Assembly (NCBI RefSeq): GCF_004323185.1
Contig: NZ_NAPS01000001.1
Span: 273,453-334,168 of the forward strand
Origin: Westiellopsis prolifica IICB1
GTDB taxonomy: Bacteria > Cyanobacteriota > Cyanobacteriia > Cyanobacteriales > Nostocaceae
DNA length: 60,716 bases
Direction of reading: 5' to 3'
Shown: positions 25,159 through 35,276 of the stretch, in pieces
Numbering within the stretch: position 1 is the stretch's first letter
Layout of the letters: each line of letters opens with the position of its first letter
Position numbers and translations under genes: made by a program
Notes under the pieces: generated by a model
What the model saw: only the letters and a program-made list of their open reading frames with translations
The model's database searches: none
Told to the model about the DNA's origin: nothing

Positions 25159-25223
25159 AACTAAAGTCTGCTTAAGCAGACTGTTTGAATGAATTTGAGT
25201 CGTATAAATTGATTATTCTATTT

Positions 25224-25568
25224 TTAACGGGACTCTAATTGAGTAACTCGCTGTTCCAACTTTTGGACTTGCCGTTTGACTTCAACTACTAATGTAGCCA
25301 GTCTATCAAACATAGGATCTTTTTGTTGGGAGAGATTACGCCGAGAAGGTGGTGATAGAGTGATGGTTGTTCTTCGTGATGAAGAAGGACGGTTTAATAG
25401 CTGAGATTGAAGTTGATTTACTTGTGACTCCAAGCGATTAAAATCTGCTTCTAGATTATTCAGACGAGATTCTATTTGTTGCGATGCAGCAGGATGAGAA
25501 AACAAACCACCCCAGAACAGAATAAATACCAATGTTCCCAGGCACATCAATACCCAGATTCTTTTCAT
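25224..25568 (-). CDS. Hypothetical exported or anchored coiled-coil protein
   Basis: A 114-residue protein with an N-terminal hydrophobic helix (residues 5-24, LMCLGTLVFILFWGGLF). It then has heptad-rich coiled coils (33-60, SRLNNLEADFNRLESQVNQL, and 85-114, ending VKRQVQKLEQRVTQLESR) separated by a Ser/Arg-rich linker. It is probably tethered to the plasma membrane. No family name is recognised. Confidence 0.6.
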   Translation of the reverse strand: MKRIWVLMCLGTLVFILFWGGLFSHPAASQQIESRLNNLEADFNRLESQVNQLQSQLLNRPSSSRRTTITLSPPSRRNLSQQKDPMFDRLATLVVEVKRQVQKLEQRVTQLESR

Positions 25569-25610
25569 TACTTTGTGATAGTGATAGTGATACCACTAAG
25601 TTAACGCACC

Positions 25611-25997
25611 TCATCGCATAATTGGGCTGGCGTGATGGTGTATTAAGTACCATTTTCCACCAAGAAATTCAAATATATTCGTAGCAAGCGATCGCGCTTC
25701 AATTTTCCTACCGTTAATCACTTGCATGACATTTTCTACTAACACAATATAAGCAAGATGATCGCGGATTTCAACAGTCATTATTTCGGTATTTATTTCA
25801 ATATAAAGCGTATTTTTAAAAATCTTCTCCCAAGAGGTAGAAATTGCTTTCCAACCCCGGAGTATATTCCAACCCGGATGAACACAAAGACTACCCGTCC
25901 CTTGAGACCAAACTGCACTCATAGCCTCAATATCTTTTTTTTCAAACGCACGATAAAATGCGTCATTTACAGCTAAAATTTCAGAGTTATTAGTCAT
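25611..25997 (-). CDS. SnoaL/DUF4440-like (NTF2-fold) protein
   Basis: A 128-residue NTF2-fold protein of the kind often annotated as a DUF4440 or SnoaL-like protein. It shows NDAFYRAFEKKDIEAMSAVW, the CVHPGW motif typical of this subgroup, and a C-terminal WYLIHHHASPIM strand. The role is unknown. These proteins are usually small dimers in the cytosol. It is the only gene between the coiled-coil protein and the signalling cluster, with STRR repeats upstream. Confidence 0.75.
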   Translation of the reverse strand: MTNNSEILAVNDAFYRAFEKKDIEAMSAVWSQGTGSLCVHPGWNILRGWKAISTSWEKIFKNTLYIEINTEIMTVEIRDHLAYIVLVENVMQVINGRKIEARSLATNIFEFLGGKWYLIHHHASPIMR

Positions 25998-26145
25998 TAG
26001 TCATTAGTCATTAGTCATTAGTTATTCACTCCCCACACTCCCTTTTCCCCGATCCCCAATCCCCGATCCCCGTACTCTATGAGAAGCCGCTGACGCGTCT
26101 ACAAAGTAGCGTCTCCTCTGGAGAATCCCCGATCCCCTTCCCCCA
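25996..26145. repeat. STRR tract with TCATTAG and ATCCCCA heptamers
   Basis: Four TCATTAG units (25996-26023) are followed by CCCCGAT and CCCCAAT heptamers (26047-26072), an AGACGC-type repeat and again CCCCGAT. It fills the gap downstream of the signalling cluster. Confidence 0.8.
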
Positions 26146-26146
26146 A

Positions 26147-28039
26147 CTATTTTCCACTTTTGACTACGCCAATGGTTTGCAATAATTGCTTGGCGGTGTA
26201 GGGTTTGGATAAAAATGCTTTGACACCTATGTCTGTGGCGGCGTTCACCTTTTCGGTGGATGCTAGTCCACTGACGGCGATAATTTTGACTTGGGGATTT
26301 ATTTTTTTCAAGGTGCGAATGGTTGTCAGTCCATCCATAGAGGGCATGAGCATATCTGTTAATACTACAGATATTTTGTCGCGATATTCTGCATAAAGAG
26401 CGATCGCTTCAATGCCATCGCAGGCTGTGATTGCTTTATAATTATGAGTCTCCAAGGATGTTTTGGTGATGTCGCGAATTGAATCTTCATCGTCAACGAC
26501 CAAAATTAATTCACCATTACCACTGGGTAACTCTTTTTCTGGTTCTTCTGTAGTTTCGGGTATCTGTTGTGCTGGTAAAAACACTTTAAATTGACTACCC
26601 TTGCCAATTTCACTGTAGACATTGATAAAACCGCCATGACTTTTGACAATTCCCAGCACTGTAGAAAGACCAAGACCAGTTCCTTTACCAAATTCTTTTG
26701 TTGTATAAAATGGTTCAAATATTCGATCCAATATTTCAGGAGTAATACCGACTCCCGTATCACAAACGGTAATAGCTACATAAGCACCAATTCGCGCGTC
26801 AAAATGCATTCTGGCATAATTTTCGTCTACTAAAAAATTTTCGCCAGAGATACCTAAACTACCACCCATAGGCATAGCATCACGGGCATTGACACACAAA
26901 TTCATCAGTACTTGATGGAGTTGCGTAGGATCACCATATATAGTCCAGAGGTTTGCTGGGATGGAGGTAGAAACTTCTATAGATTTCGGGAATGTTTCTT
27001 TCATCACTTGCTGAATTTCTCTGACTATGTGCTTGAATTGCAGCAAGGTGCGATCGCCTTCCATCCCACGAGTAAAAGATAATACTTGCTTGACTAAATT
27101 TGCTCCTCGTTTGGCATTAGTAATTAAAATGGGTAAAAGTCTTTTACTGCGCTCATCATTCAGTTGTGATTCTAATAGTTGTGCTGTCATTAATATTGGT
27201 GCTAGGACATTATTAAGGTCATGGGCAATACCGCTAGCCAGAGTACCTATACTTTCTAATCTTTGGGCGCGTAAAAATTGAGATTCTAATAGTTTTTTTT
27301 GGGTAATATCAGTATTTACAACTAAAAAACATTGAGTTCTATGGTCAAAATCTTTGACGAGTGTCCAACGGCTTTCAACTGTTATTTCTTGACCTGTCTT
27401 TGTGATTTGCTGTAATTCTCCTTCCCAGGCAAAATTTTTCATCAAAATGGGGAAGGCTGTTTGTAATTTTGATAAGTCTTTTTCTTGCCAAAGTTCCAAG
27501 GCTTTTTTCCCAATAGCCTCTTCTTTTTTCCATTGATAAAGAAGTTCGGCGGCTTTATTCCAAAATAATATTTTGTGATCTAAATCCTGTACAAAAATAG
27601 CATCAGTAGCCACATCTAACAGGGCGGCTTGTTCCCGGATTTTTTTCTCATTTTGTTTACGTTCTAAAGCATAGCGAATAGAACGCTCAAGTAAAGGGGC
27701 TGCTAATTGGCTTTTTTCTAGATAATCTGCGGCTCCAGCTTTCATGGCCTCAATATCTATTTCTCTGTCTCCTTGACCTGTGAGAAAAATAATTGGGGCT
27801 GCACAGCCATTATTAATAGCTTCACGTAATAGTTCTAATCCGTTACCTTCGCCTAAACGATAATCTACAAGATAAACATCATATTGCCCCGTGAGCATCC
27901 CATCCTTGCCAGCTTGATAGCTATTTACCCATTCCAAAGCACAAGAAGCTACTTGAAATTCTCTAAACCAATCACGAGTTAATATATAGTCATCTTCATC
28001 ATCATCAATCAGCAGAACTTTGATCAGGTTGTTTTTCAT
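26147..28039 (-). CDS. Hybrid histidine kinase (REC-PAS-HisKA-HATPase-REC)
   Basis: A soluble 630-residue signalling protein. It has an N-terminal receiver (1-125, acidic pocket LLIDDDEDD, phospho-acceptor in YLVDYRLGEG), a PAS domain (about 140-250), HisKA with His in [12 protein letters not shown], HATPase with [15 protein letters not shown], and a C-terminal receiver (about 510-630, VVLTDMLMPSMDG). The part from PAS to the end is clearly paralogous to the kinase at 31872-34700. It lacks a membrane helix, so its input probably comes by phosphotransfer to its first receiver. It is 15 bases downstream of the Rcp1-like gene, so they are almost certainly co-transcribed. Confidence 0.92.
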   Translation of the reverse strand: MKNNLIKVLLIDDDEDDYILTRDWFREFQVASCALEWVNSYQAGKDGMLTGQYDVYLVDYRLGEGNGLELLREAINNGCAAPIIFLTGQGDREIDIEAMKAGAADYLEKSQLAAPLLERSIRYALERKQNEKKIREQAALLDVATDAIFVQDLDHKILFWNKAAELLYQWKKEEAIGKKALELWQEKDLSKLQTAFPILMKNFAWEGELQQITKTGQEITVESRWTLVKDFDHRTQCFLVVNTDITQKKLLESQFLRAQRLESIGTLASGIAHDLNNVLAPILMTAQLLESQLNDERSKRLLPILITNAKRGANLVKQVLSFTRGMEGDRTLLQFKHIVREIQQVMKETFPKSIEVSTSIPANLWTIYGDPTQLHQVLMNLCVNARDAMPMGGSLGISGENFLVDENYARMHFDARIGAYVAITVCDTGVGITPEILDRIFEPFYTTKEFGKGTGLGLSTVLGIVKSHGGFINVYSEIGKGSQFKVFLPAQQIPETTEEPEKELPSGNGELILVVDDEDSIRDITKTSLETHNYKAITACDGIEAIALYAEYRDKISVVLTDMLMPSMDGLTTIRTLKKINPQVKIIAVSGLASTEKVNAATDIGVKAFLSKPYTAKQLLQTIGVVKSGK

Positions 28040-28054
28040 TGCTCCCTCCCACGC

Positions 28055-28501
28055 TCATAGCGGTAGTTCTACAATTTCAAACCAATATTTTCCTATAGCC
28101 TTCATTACCTCCACTAAGGCTGCGAATGTCACGGGTTTAATAATAAATGAATTCGCTCCCAAATTATAGGTACGATAAATATCTTCCTCAGCTTTTGAGG
28201 TAGTTAGTACTACAACGGGAATTGACCTTAGCTCTGGATCATTTTTAATTTCTCTAAGTGCCTCACGACCATCTTTTTTAGGCATATTTAAATCTAACAG
28301 AATCAGACCGGGATGAGGTGAAATATTAGGATCAGCATACCGACCTTGTCGATACAGATAATCCATTAACTCCTCTCCATCGCGAACGATGCGTAGATCA
28401 ATAGCCAAGCGGCTTTCTGCCAATGCTTCACGAACTAACATGTAGTCGTCCTCATCATCATCAGCCATTAAGATCGTGACGGTTGTTTGCCGACCCTTCA
28501 C
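28055..28501 (-). CDS. Rcp1-like single-domain response regulator
   Basis: A 148-residue receiver protein without an output domain. It has MADDDEDDYMLVREAL near the N-terminus, the phospho-acceptor Asp in LILLDLNMPKKDG, the conserved Thr in VVVLTTSKAEEDI and Lys in SFIIKPVTF. It belongs to the Rcp1/CheY-like class that partners cyanobacterial phytochromes and related kinases. It sits between a kinase with a bilin-type GAF domain upstream and the hybrid kinase downstream, so it is well placed as a shuttle in a phosphorelay (inferred). Confidence 0.92.
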   Translation of the reverse strand: MKGRQTTVTILMADDDEDDYMLVREALAESRLAIDLRIVRDGEELMDYLYRQGRYADPNISPHPGLILLDLNMPKKDGREALREIKNDPELRSIPVVVLTTSKAEEDIYRTYNLGANSFIIKPVTFAALVEVMKAIGKYWFEIVELPL

Positions 28502-28675
28502 TCTGCATTTTCTCCTTTGTGATGTTGATTAGGATTAATTCATTATTAAATTGAAACAAATCAATTGCTAGAAATTGAATGTCAATCGCCCCACCCAAAA
28601 AGAGATGGGGATTTAAGCACGTTTAATAAAAAACTTTTATATGGAGATATAATAAACCGATGAGGAACAGAAAAA

Positions 28676-31594
28676 TTAGGAATGGGGATGAATTGGCAAA
28701 GTGACAATAAATTTTGCTCCTTGCCCTGGCTCACTTTTAGCGGTAATGCTTCCGTGATGACGCTCGACTATTTTTCGGCAGATTGCTAACCCTATACCAG
28801 TGCCATCATACTCACTACGACCATGTAGGCGCTGAAAGACATTGAAAATACGGTCTAAGTATTTCTCATTAAACCCTATACCGTTATCTTCGACAATAAT
28901 TTCGCATTTTTCGGTATTACTATGTTCTGATGGTTCTGATAAGACTTGGCTATAAATTTTTACAATTGGCGTTATTTCTGGGCGGTGAAACTTCAGAGCG
29001 TTAACAATTAAATTTTGTAACAATTGTCGTATTTGCAACGGGTCGGCGTTGATAGTGGATAATTTACCTATTTCTATCTTTGCTCCGGTTTGCTGAACAC
29101 TAATTTCTAAATCAGACAAGACTTCTTGTGTTAACAGCAAAAGATCCACTGAGACAAAAGGCTGCGCCCTAGTGGTGACTCGTGAAAGGCTTAATAGATC
29201 TTCTATTAAAATCTGCATCCGGCGAGCTGCATTTTGTATCCGCTCAAGATAGTCATGTCCTTGTTCCGAGAGGACATCACCACAGCTAGCTTTGAGGCGA
29301 TCGCCAAAGGTTTTGATTTTTCGTAGTGGTTCTTGTAAATCATGAGAAGCCACAAAGGCGAATTCTTGTAGCTCGTTGTTAGAACGGCTAAGTTCTTCCC
29401 GTTGACGCCTTTCTTGTTCTAAGAGTTTAGCTTGACCAAGAGCAATACCCATTTGGTCTGCTAGTTGTCGCAATAGTTCTGTTTCCCATTCATTCCAATC
29501 ACGGGGATGGGCGCACTGATGAGCAATCAATAGCCCCCATAGTTTATTATGTTGGAGAATGGGGACAACAAGGTTAGCTTTGATTGCATATCTTTGCAAC
29601 ATTTCTAGGTAGCAAGGCTCAAGATTACCTTCTTCGACATTGGTAATGATCCCAACTCGCCCAGTTTTGTATTTATCAATGTATGCTTCGTGAAAGCAAG
29701 GGTCAATGATGTTTTCTCCGATAATTACAGGGAAACCAGGAACGACTGCTTCTTTAACTACACTTCCATTACCTTCAGACAGCAACTTAAAAATGACAAC
29801 TCGGTCGGCGTTTAGGAGTTTTTGTACCTCTGTAACACTAGTTTGAAGAATTTCATCGATTTGTAATGACTGGCGAATTCTGAGAGTGATATCAGCAAAC
29901 AAACGCGATCGCATGTTTTGACGCTGTAATTCTTCTTGTACGCGTTTGCGACCGCTAATATCCATCATGGCTCCGATCATGCGTACAGGATTACCCGTGC
30001 GATCGCGGACAATGTAACTGCGGTCAAAGATGTATGCATAAGAACCATCACTACGGCAAAAGCGGTATTCATTAGCCCAAACTTGTTGTTGACTTTCTAT
30101 GACAGCATGAATATCAGTAAAGATTCTCTGTCTATCATCTGGGTGTATGCATTCATACCACCAATTAGCGTTATTGCCGATTTGCTCTGGTAAATAACCA
30201 AACAGTGTTTGGACATTGTTATTCCACCAGACGTAGTCTTTGAGTATATCCCAGTCCCAAACTACATCTGTGGTCGCACGAGCTAGGAATTGAAAGCGTT
30301 CCTCACTCTGACGCAAATTTTCTTCTGCTAGCTTACGTTCGGTAATATCGCTATGGGAACCTGCCATCCGTACAACGTCACCTTGATCATTCCACAGCGC
30401 TTGACCGCGATCCAAAATCCATTTGTAAGTGCCGTCTTTACAAAGAATACGATATTCACTGATGTAAAAAGGAGTTTTTTGCTCAAAGTGATCTTGGACA
30501 AGTTGTCTCACCCAGCCTATATCATTAGGGTGTACTCGATTTGACCATTCATCCAAATGGTTGGAAATTTCCTGTTCTTCGTAACCAAGCATTTCTTTCC
30601 AGCGTGTGGAATAGAAAACCTCGTTGGTTTTGACATTCCAATCCCAAATACCATCATTATTACCCCGTAAAGCTAAATGCCAACGTTGTTCACTTTCTTT
30701 CAGTGCGTCTTCAACCCTTTGGCGTTCGATCGCCGTAGCTAAAACGTTAGCAGTTGCTTGCAAAAAGTAAATGTCATCATTGCTGAAAATGCGATGTTTA
30801 GTTGTGTGTGCGCCCAAAACACCAAAAGGACGATCTTTACCATGAATAATCACCGAAAAACCGCTAATTACTTGATGGTCTATTAGCAGTTGTGGTCCTG
30901 TGAAACGGGTTTCTGTGCGGAGGTCTTCTACAATAACTGGGTCGTTAGAAACTAGAGTGTAACCCGCTTGAGAATTTATACCTGCACTAACAATTGCCTG
31001 TTCTACCAGACCTGGTTGCCAACCTACTCCCGCCCGTAGCAGCAAGTTATTTCCATCTGGTAGCAGTTCCAAGACTTTACAATACTCTACCTCTAGACAT
31101 TCGGCAACAAAGGTAACGGCTTGCTGCATCAGCAAGATTAAATCTACACCAGCTAGTGCTTGTTGACTGAGTTCTGCTACTAGAATCTGCTGTTTAGTTT
31201 GTTGCTGTAGTGTTTGCATTGCACTACTAGCTTCTAAAAGACGCTGTACTCGTTGATGCAAAATTGGCCATTTAATGGGTTTGGTAATCAAATCTGCTGC
31301 ACCTACCGCAAAAGCCTTTTCGATAGATTCTTGGTCAGCAAGACCTGTAACCATTAATATGGGTGTGCGATCGCCACCAGGAAGTGCTTTTAATTGGGCG
31401 CAGCAGCTAAACCCATCCATACCTGACATCAAAGCATCTAGCAGCACTAATTTTGGTTGCTGTTGAGTATAAACAGCTAAGGCTTCCTCACCACTACTCG
31501 CTTCTATCACCTCATAGTCTGCTGTTGCTAGCAATTGATGTAATTGCCTGCGTATCAAATCGTCATCATCGACAACCAAAATTATATTTGTCAT
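28676..31594 (-). CDS. Receiver-led sensor kinase with cyanobacteriochrome-type GAF (REC-GAF-PAS-PAS-GAF-HisKA-HATPase)
   Basis: A soluble 972-residue kinase. Receiver 1-120 has Asp53 and Lys105. GAF1 is about 145-290, PAS1 300-420 and PAS2 430-550. GAF2 is 560-725. HisKA has His751 (VASHDLQEPL) and HATPase is 800-972 (DNGIGFNE, then GTGIGLAICRKIV). GAF2 follows the cyanobacteriochrome pattern: ADRVVIFKL, GENIIDPCFHEAYIDKY with Cys633 in a DPCF motif, GRVGIITNVEEGNLEPCY with Cys661, and IKANLVVPIL then LLIAHQC. The 28-residue Cys spacing is that of DXCF photoreceptors such as TePixJ. The usual His after the second Cys is Tyr662. Bilin binding is likely but unproven. Confidence 0.9.
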   Translation of the reverse strand: MTNIILVVDDDDLIRRQLHQLLATADYEVIEASSGEEALAVYTQQQPKLVLLDALMSGMDGFSCCAQLKALPGGDRTPILMVTGLADQESIEKAFAVGAADLITKPIKWPILHQRVQRLLEASSAMQTLQQQTKQQILVAELSQQALAGVDLILLMQQAVTFVAECLEVEYCKVLELLPDGNNLLLRAGVGWQPGLVEQAIVSAGINSQAGYTLVSNDPVIVEDLRTETRFTGPQLLIDHQVISGFSVIIHGKDRPFGVLGAHTTKHRIFSNDDIYFLQATANVLATAIERQRVEDALKESEQRWHLALRGNNDGIWDWNVKTNEVFYSTRWKEMLGYEEQEISNHLDEWSNRVHPNDIGWVRQLVQDHFEQKTPFYISEYRILCKDGTYKWILDRGQALWNDQGDVVRMAGSHSDITERKLAEENLRQSEERFQFLARATTDVVWDWDILKDYVWWNNNVQTLFGYLPEQIGNNANWWYECIHPDDRQRIFTDIHAVIESQQQVWANEYRFCRSDGSYAYIFDRSYIVRDRTGNPVRMIGAMMDISGRKRVQEELQRQNMRSRLFADITLRIRQSLQIDEILQTSVTEVQKLLNADRVVIFKLLSEGNGSVVKEAVVPGFPVIIGENIIDPCFHEAYIDKYKTGRVGIITNVEEGNLEPCYLEMLQRYAIKANLVVPILQHNKLWGLLIAHQCAHPRDWNEWETELLRQLADQMGIALGQAKLLEQERRQREELSRSNNELQEFAFVASHDLQEPLRKIKTFGDRLKASCGDVLSEQGHDYLERIQNAARRMQILIEDLLSLSRVTTRAQPFVSVDLLLLTQEVLSDLEISVQQTGAKIEIGKLSTINADPLQIRQLLQNLIVNALKFHRPEITPIVKIYSQVLSEPSEHSNTEKCEIIVEDNGIGFNEKYLDRIFNVFQRLHGRSEYDGTGIGLAICRKIVERHHGSITAKSEPGQGAKFIVTLPIHPHS

Positions 31595-31650
31595 TTGTCA
31601 ATAGTCATTTGTCAATAGTCATTTGTCATTGGTCATTGGTCATTAGTTTA
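31593..31650. repeat. STRR tract (TCATTTG and TCAATAG heptamers)
   Basis: Alternating TCATTTG, TCAATAG and TCATTGG units lie just upstream of the kinase start codon, where its ribosome binding site and leader should be. The start region of this large gene is therefore embedded in repeat sequence. Confidence 0.75.
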
Positions 31651-31723
31651 TAGTTAGAGATTGGTTAATTTGTGAGTTGATATTTAAATTTTGTCAATAT
31701 TATCTATATAAATATTAACTATT

Positions 31724-31825
31724 AAGTAAGTAGCCCTGACCAATTATTCCTTGATGTTACACTTCTACACCCTACACCCCATTTTCAAGCTAGGTGGAAT
31801 AAACATAACTATCTTAAGAAACATC
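31724..31825. repeat. MITE-like element between two kinase genes
   Basis: Left end AAGTAAGTAGCCCTGACC (31724). The other end-type sequence, TAGGTGGAATAAACATAACT then ATCTTAAGAAA (31791-31821), is the same motif as the IS630 end and the 14627-14663 end. Here both ends read in the same direction, so this may be two partial copies. Confidence 0.5.
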
Positions 31826-31871
31826 AAATCGCTGCAACTCTTACAAATGACCAATAACCACTGACAAATGA

Positions 31872-34700
31872 CTATTGACAAATGACCATATGTAATGTTT
31901 TTAATAATTCCTGTGCAGTATAAGGTTTGGGCAAGAAAACTGTATGCGTTGTCTTGTGATTGAGTAAAACTTGTTCACCTGTAGCTAATCCACTGACAGC
32001 AATAATACGTAAAAGCGGATTCATTTTCAGCAATGTGTTAATAGTGGTTGTGCCATCCATATTTGGCATCATCATATCTATAATTGCTGCACTGATTTTG
32101 TCTTTGTATTGGGCATAAAGTGCCACAGCTTCAATACCATCACTTGCAGTGATAACTTTGTAGTTGTGATTTTCTAAAGAAGTTGCTGTAATTTCTCTGA
32201 CAGCCACTTCGTCATCTACAACCAAGATCCATTGTCCCTCGCCTCTTGGCATTTGCAAATCATCTGACGGTAGTTCTATGTGTGTTTGAATTGCTGGTAA
32301 ATACACTTTAAATTTTGTACCTTTACCAATAGTACTAGAAACACTGATAAAACCACCATGACCTTTGACAATACCCATGACTGTGGATAGACCTAGTCCT
32401 GTACCTTTCCCAAATTCTTTAGTTGTAAAAAATGGCTCAAAAATTCTGTCTAATAGTTCATTAGAAATACCGACTCCTGTATCAGTAACTTTGATCACGA
32501 TATAGGAACCTATTTGTGCATCAAGATGCATTCTGGCATAATTTTCATCAATAACAATATTATCAGCAGAAATGGTTAAAGTTCCACTTGTGGACATTGC
32601 ATCACGAGCATTAAGACACAAGTTCATTAGTACTTGATGCAGTTGGGTACTATCTCCACAAACATTCCACAAATCTGGTTGAATTTCGGTGTTGACAGTA
32701 ATTGATTTCGGAAATGTTTGTTCAACAATTTGTTTCATTTCCAAAATCAGGTGTTTGACTTGTAAAACAGTGCGATCGCCTTCTATTCCTCTGGCAAATG
32801 ACAGTACTTGTTTGACTAGACTTGCACCACGTTTGGCATTATTTTCTACTATTGATAAGATTTGGCGATCGCGTCGGTCTTCACATTTCATTTGCAGCAA
32901 TTGTACCGACATCAAAATTGGCGATAGGACATTATTTAAATCGTGAGCTATACCACTAGCAAGAGTACCAATACTCTCCATGCGTTGAGCGCGTAAAAAT
33001 TGTTTTTCTAATTGTTTCTTTTGAGTAATATCTGTGTCAACAACAAGGATCGATTTTGGTTGATTATGCTCATCTTTTACCAGCGTCCAACGACTTTCAA
33101 CAATGATTTGTTTACCAGATTTACTAATTTTTTGTAATTCACCCTGCCAAAAACCAGATTCTAGAACTGTGTTATGAATTTCTCGTAGTAATAATGGTTC
33201 GTTAAATAAAAGTTCATCAGCATACTTACCTATAGCCTCTTGCGATCGCCAGCCGTAAAGATTTTCTGCACTTCTATTCCACAGTAAAATCTGATGAGAT
33301 AAATCTTTGAGCATTATGGCATCAGTGGCGATATCCAGTAATGCAGCTTGTTCGCGCAGTTGTTGTTCTGCTTGTTTGCGAGCAGTGATATCCTCAAAAA
33401 TATATAAACGTCCAAAATATCGATCATTGGCATCACGAACTTGAGTTGAGAACCGTCGCACGATCCGCCCATCTGTAAACAAAATTTCGTCTTCAACAAC
33501 ACATTGGTTGTCTTCGCTTTGCAAAGGTTTACACGACTCGGCAAAAGCAGGAATGTCTAATATTAATTGTAAGCAATCGGGAATGATATCTTGATTTTTT
33601 AATTGACCACGTTCCATGAATGTTTTGAGGTGTTGAATACCCCAAATTTCACAAAAGCGATCGTTAAAATATAAAATATTGTCTGTACGATTATCTACAA
33701 CATAAAATGCTAGTGGTGAAACGCTTGTCATAGAACGTAATAAGGCTTCTTGGCAACGGAGATGTTCTTCGGCTAGTTTCCGCTCAGTAATGTCTTCTAC
33801 TACGTAAGCAAATTGTGAAGTACAACCACAACATGCGCCAATTGATGAAACTGTACTTCTCAGCCATTTTTTACCTTGAGGGTGGTCGTGAACATATTCA
33901 AAGCTGACAGGTAATTTAGTATATTCAGCTTCACGGTAATAATTAATCCACTCATTCACATATTCTTGCGGAACACCTAACTCAGTAGCAAAACGCTTTT
34001 GCATCGCCTCTGGAGTTCTTCCAAAAAATTTGGCACTAGTGGCGTTATCAGAAATATGTACAATGTCATTACCTTGAAGTTCCACAATTCCCATCATCAT
34101 GGGCGCACTGTCAAAGAAACTACGGATGGTACATTCACTTTGTTGTAGTGCTATTTGCGAGTCTTTGTATTCAGTTTTTATACTGCTTAATTCGGAGAGA
34201 TTTCGCCGTAATTCTAATTGTCTAATGACCAAGCGACCAATAGCTTGTAATGCTTCTATTTGGTTTAAGTTAATTTCTTTTGGAACGTGATCTGCTATAC
34301 ACAGTGCGCCTATTGGCATTCCTTCTGGTGTTATCAAAGGTACACCACTATAAAATCTTATATACGGGTAAGACGTGACTACAGGATTATTCGCAAAACG
34401 TTCATCAGCCAAGGTGTCAGGAATAATCAAAACATCGCCTAAGTTCATACAAATGGAACCAAAGCCGATATCTCTGGGCATTTCCGTTACATCTATTCCC
34501 ACCTTAGCCTTGAACCACTGACGCTTGGCATCAATCAAATTAATTAGAGCGATCGGTGTTTGACAAACTTGAGCCGCTAAAAACGCTAAATCGTCAAACA
34601 CTTGTTCTGGTAGAGTGTCTAAAATTTGATACTCATGAAGAGCTTCAAGCCTCTTCACTTCATTATTAGGCACTAAAGTTATCATGAGACGTTTTCCCAC
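31872..34700 (-). CDS. Hybrid sensor kinase (GAF-PAS-PAS-PAS-HisKA-HATPase-REC)
   Basis: A soluble 942-residue kinase. The N-terminal GAF (15-165) is of the type with [20 protein letters not shown] and RQWFKAKVG, widespread in bacterial signalling and not bilin-binding. Three PAS domains follow (about 190-320, 325-445 and 450-570). HisKA has His in [12 protein letters not shown] and HATPase has [17 protein letters not shown]-terminal receiver (about 825-942) has the phospho-acceptor in [13 protein letters not shown]. From the third PAS to the receiver it parallels the hybrid kinase at 26147-28039. It is the first gene of the four-gene minus-strand signalling cluster. Confidence 0.92.
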   Translation of the reverse strand: MGKRLMITLVPNNEVKRLEALHEYQILDTLPEQVFDDLAFLAAQVCQTPIALINLIDAKRQWFKAKVGIDVTEMPRDIGFGSICMNLGDVLIIPDTLADERFANNPVVTSYPYIRFYSGVPLITPEGMPIGALCIADHVPKEINLNQIEALQAIGRLVIRQLELRRNLSELSSIKTEYKDSQIALQQSECTIRSFFDSAPMMMGIVELQGNDIVHISDNATSAKFFGRTPEAMQKRFATELGVPQEYVNEWINYYREAEYTKLPVSFEYVHDHPQGKKWLRSTVSSIGACCGCTSQFAYVVEDITERKLAEEHLRCQEALLRSMTSVSPLAFYVVDNRTDNILYFNDRFCEIWGIQHLKTFMERGQLKNQDIIPDCLQLILDIPAFAESCKPLQSEDNQCVVEDEILFTDGRIVRRFSTQVRDANDRYFGRLYIFEDITARKQAEQQLREQAALLDIATDAIMLKDLSHQILLWNRSAENLYGWRSQEAIGKYADELLFNEPLLLREIHNTVLESGFWQGELQKISKSGKQIIVESRWTLVKDEHNQPKSILVVDTDITQKKQLEKQFLRAQRMESIGTLASGIAHDLNNVLSPILMSVQLLQMKCEDRRDRQILSIVENNAKRGASLVKQVLSFARGIEGDRTVLQVKHLILEMKQIVEQTFPKSITVNTEIQPDLWNVCGDSTQLHQVLMNLCLNARDAMSTSGTLTISADNIVIDENYARMHLDAQIGSYIVIKVTDTGVGISNELLDRIFEPFFTTKEFGKGTGLGLSTVMGIVKGHGGFISVSSTIGKGTKFKVYLPAIQTHIELPSDDLQMPRGEGQWILVVDDEVAVREITATSLENHNYKVITASDGIEAVALYAQYKDKISAAIIDMMMPNMDGTTTINTLLKMNPLLRIIAVSGLATGEQVLLNHKTTHTVFLPKPYTAQELLKTLHMVICQ

Positions 34701-34790
34701 TATTGCTGATTTACGGCTTGCCTTTGTGTAACTTGCTCTTGTTAAGATGACTAAAGTAGGGCGGTAAGAAATTAAAGGGGGAGATCAGTC

Positions 34791-34847
34791 ATGAGTGTCT
34801 TTTGCAAGCCCAACGGAAATTCGCTTGCTGATTTACCAAGTGATTAA
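34791..34847 (+). CDS. Possible 18-residue peptide ORF
   Basis: ATG at 34791 is preceded by GGGGGAGATCAGTC, a very strong ribosome binding site at proper spacing. The frame encodes MSVFCKPNGNSLADLPSD and stops at 34845-34847. It lies divergent to the kinase cluster in the 576-base gap before moaE. It may be a small peptide, a leader peptide or a chance match. The rest of the gap (34850-35110) holds no recognisable element. Confidence 0.25.
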   Translation: MSVFCKPNGNSLADLPSD

Positions 34848-35115
34848 TTTAGCTGGTATTGAGGTCAAGTACTATCCAGTCATCTAAAATCAAGGATAAT
34901 TAGCCAACTTTGTCACTTAACCTATAGTAATATGCCTTAGGGAAGATGACAAAATAAGATAAAAAATTGAGTAAAATTACTTAAAATATTGCAAAATTGT
35001 GCATTGTGTCAGCATTTTTTGATAGATGATTTTTGTTCCAAGCTGACATAAGATCGCAAAAATGGCGCTTTAGATGAAAATTAAGCTTGTATCAATAAAT
35101 TTTCAGGGATCGGGG

Positions 35116-35275
35116 ATGAATCAGTTATCAGTTATCAGTTATCAGTTATCAGTTATCAAATTAAACTGTTCACTGTTCACTGTTCACTGTTCACTGATTA
35201 GTTGTCCCCCCTGTCCTCCTTGTCCTCCTTGTCCCCCTTCCCTTGTCCCCGCTCCCCAATCCCCGATCCCACTGC
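35116..35275. repeat. STRR tract upstream of moaE
   Basis: CAGTTAT heptamers (35119-35158), CTGTTCA heptamers (35166-35197), TCCTCCTTG-type units (35205-35250) and CCCCAAT heptamers (35252-35270). An open frame runs through this tract into moaE, but the repeats make a poor coding sequence. Confidence 0.85.
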
Positions 35276-35276
35276 T

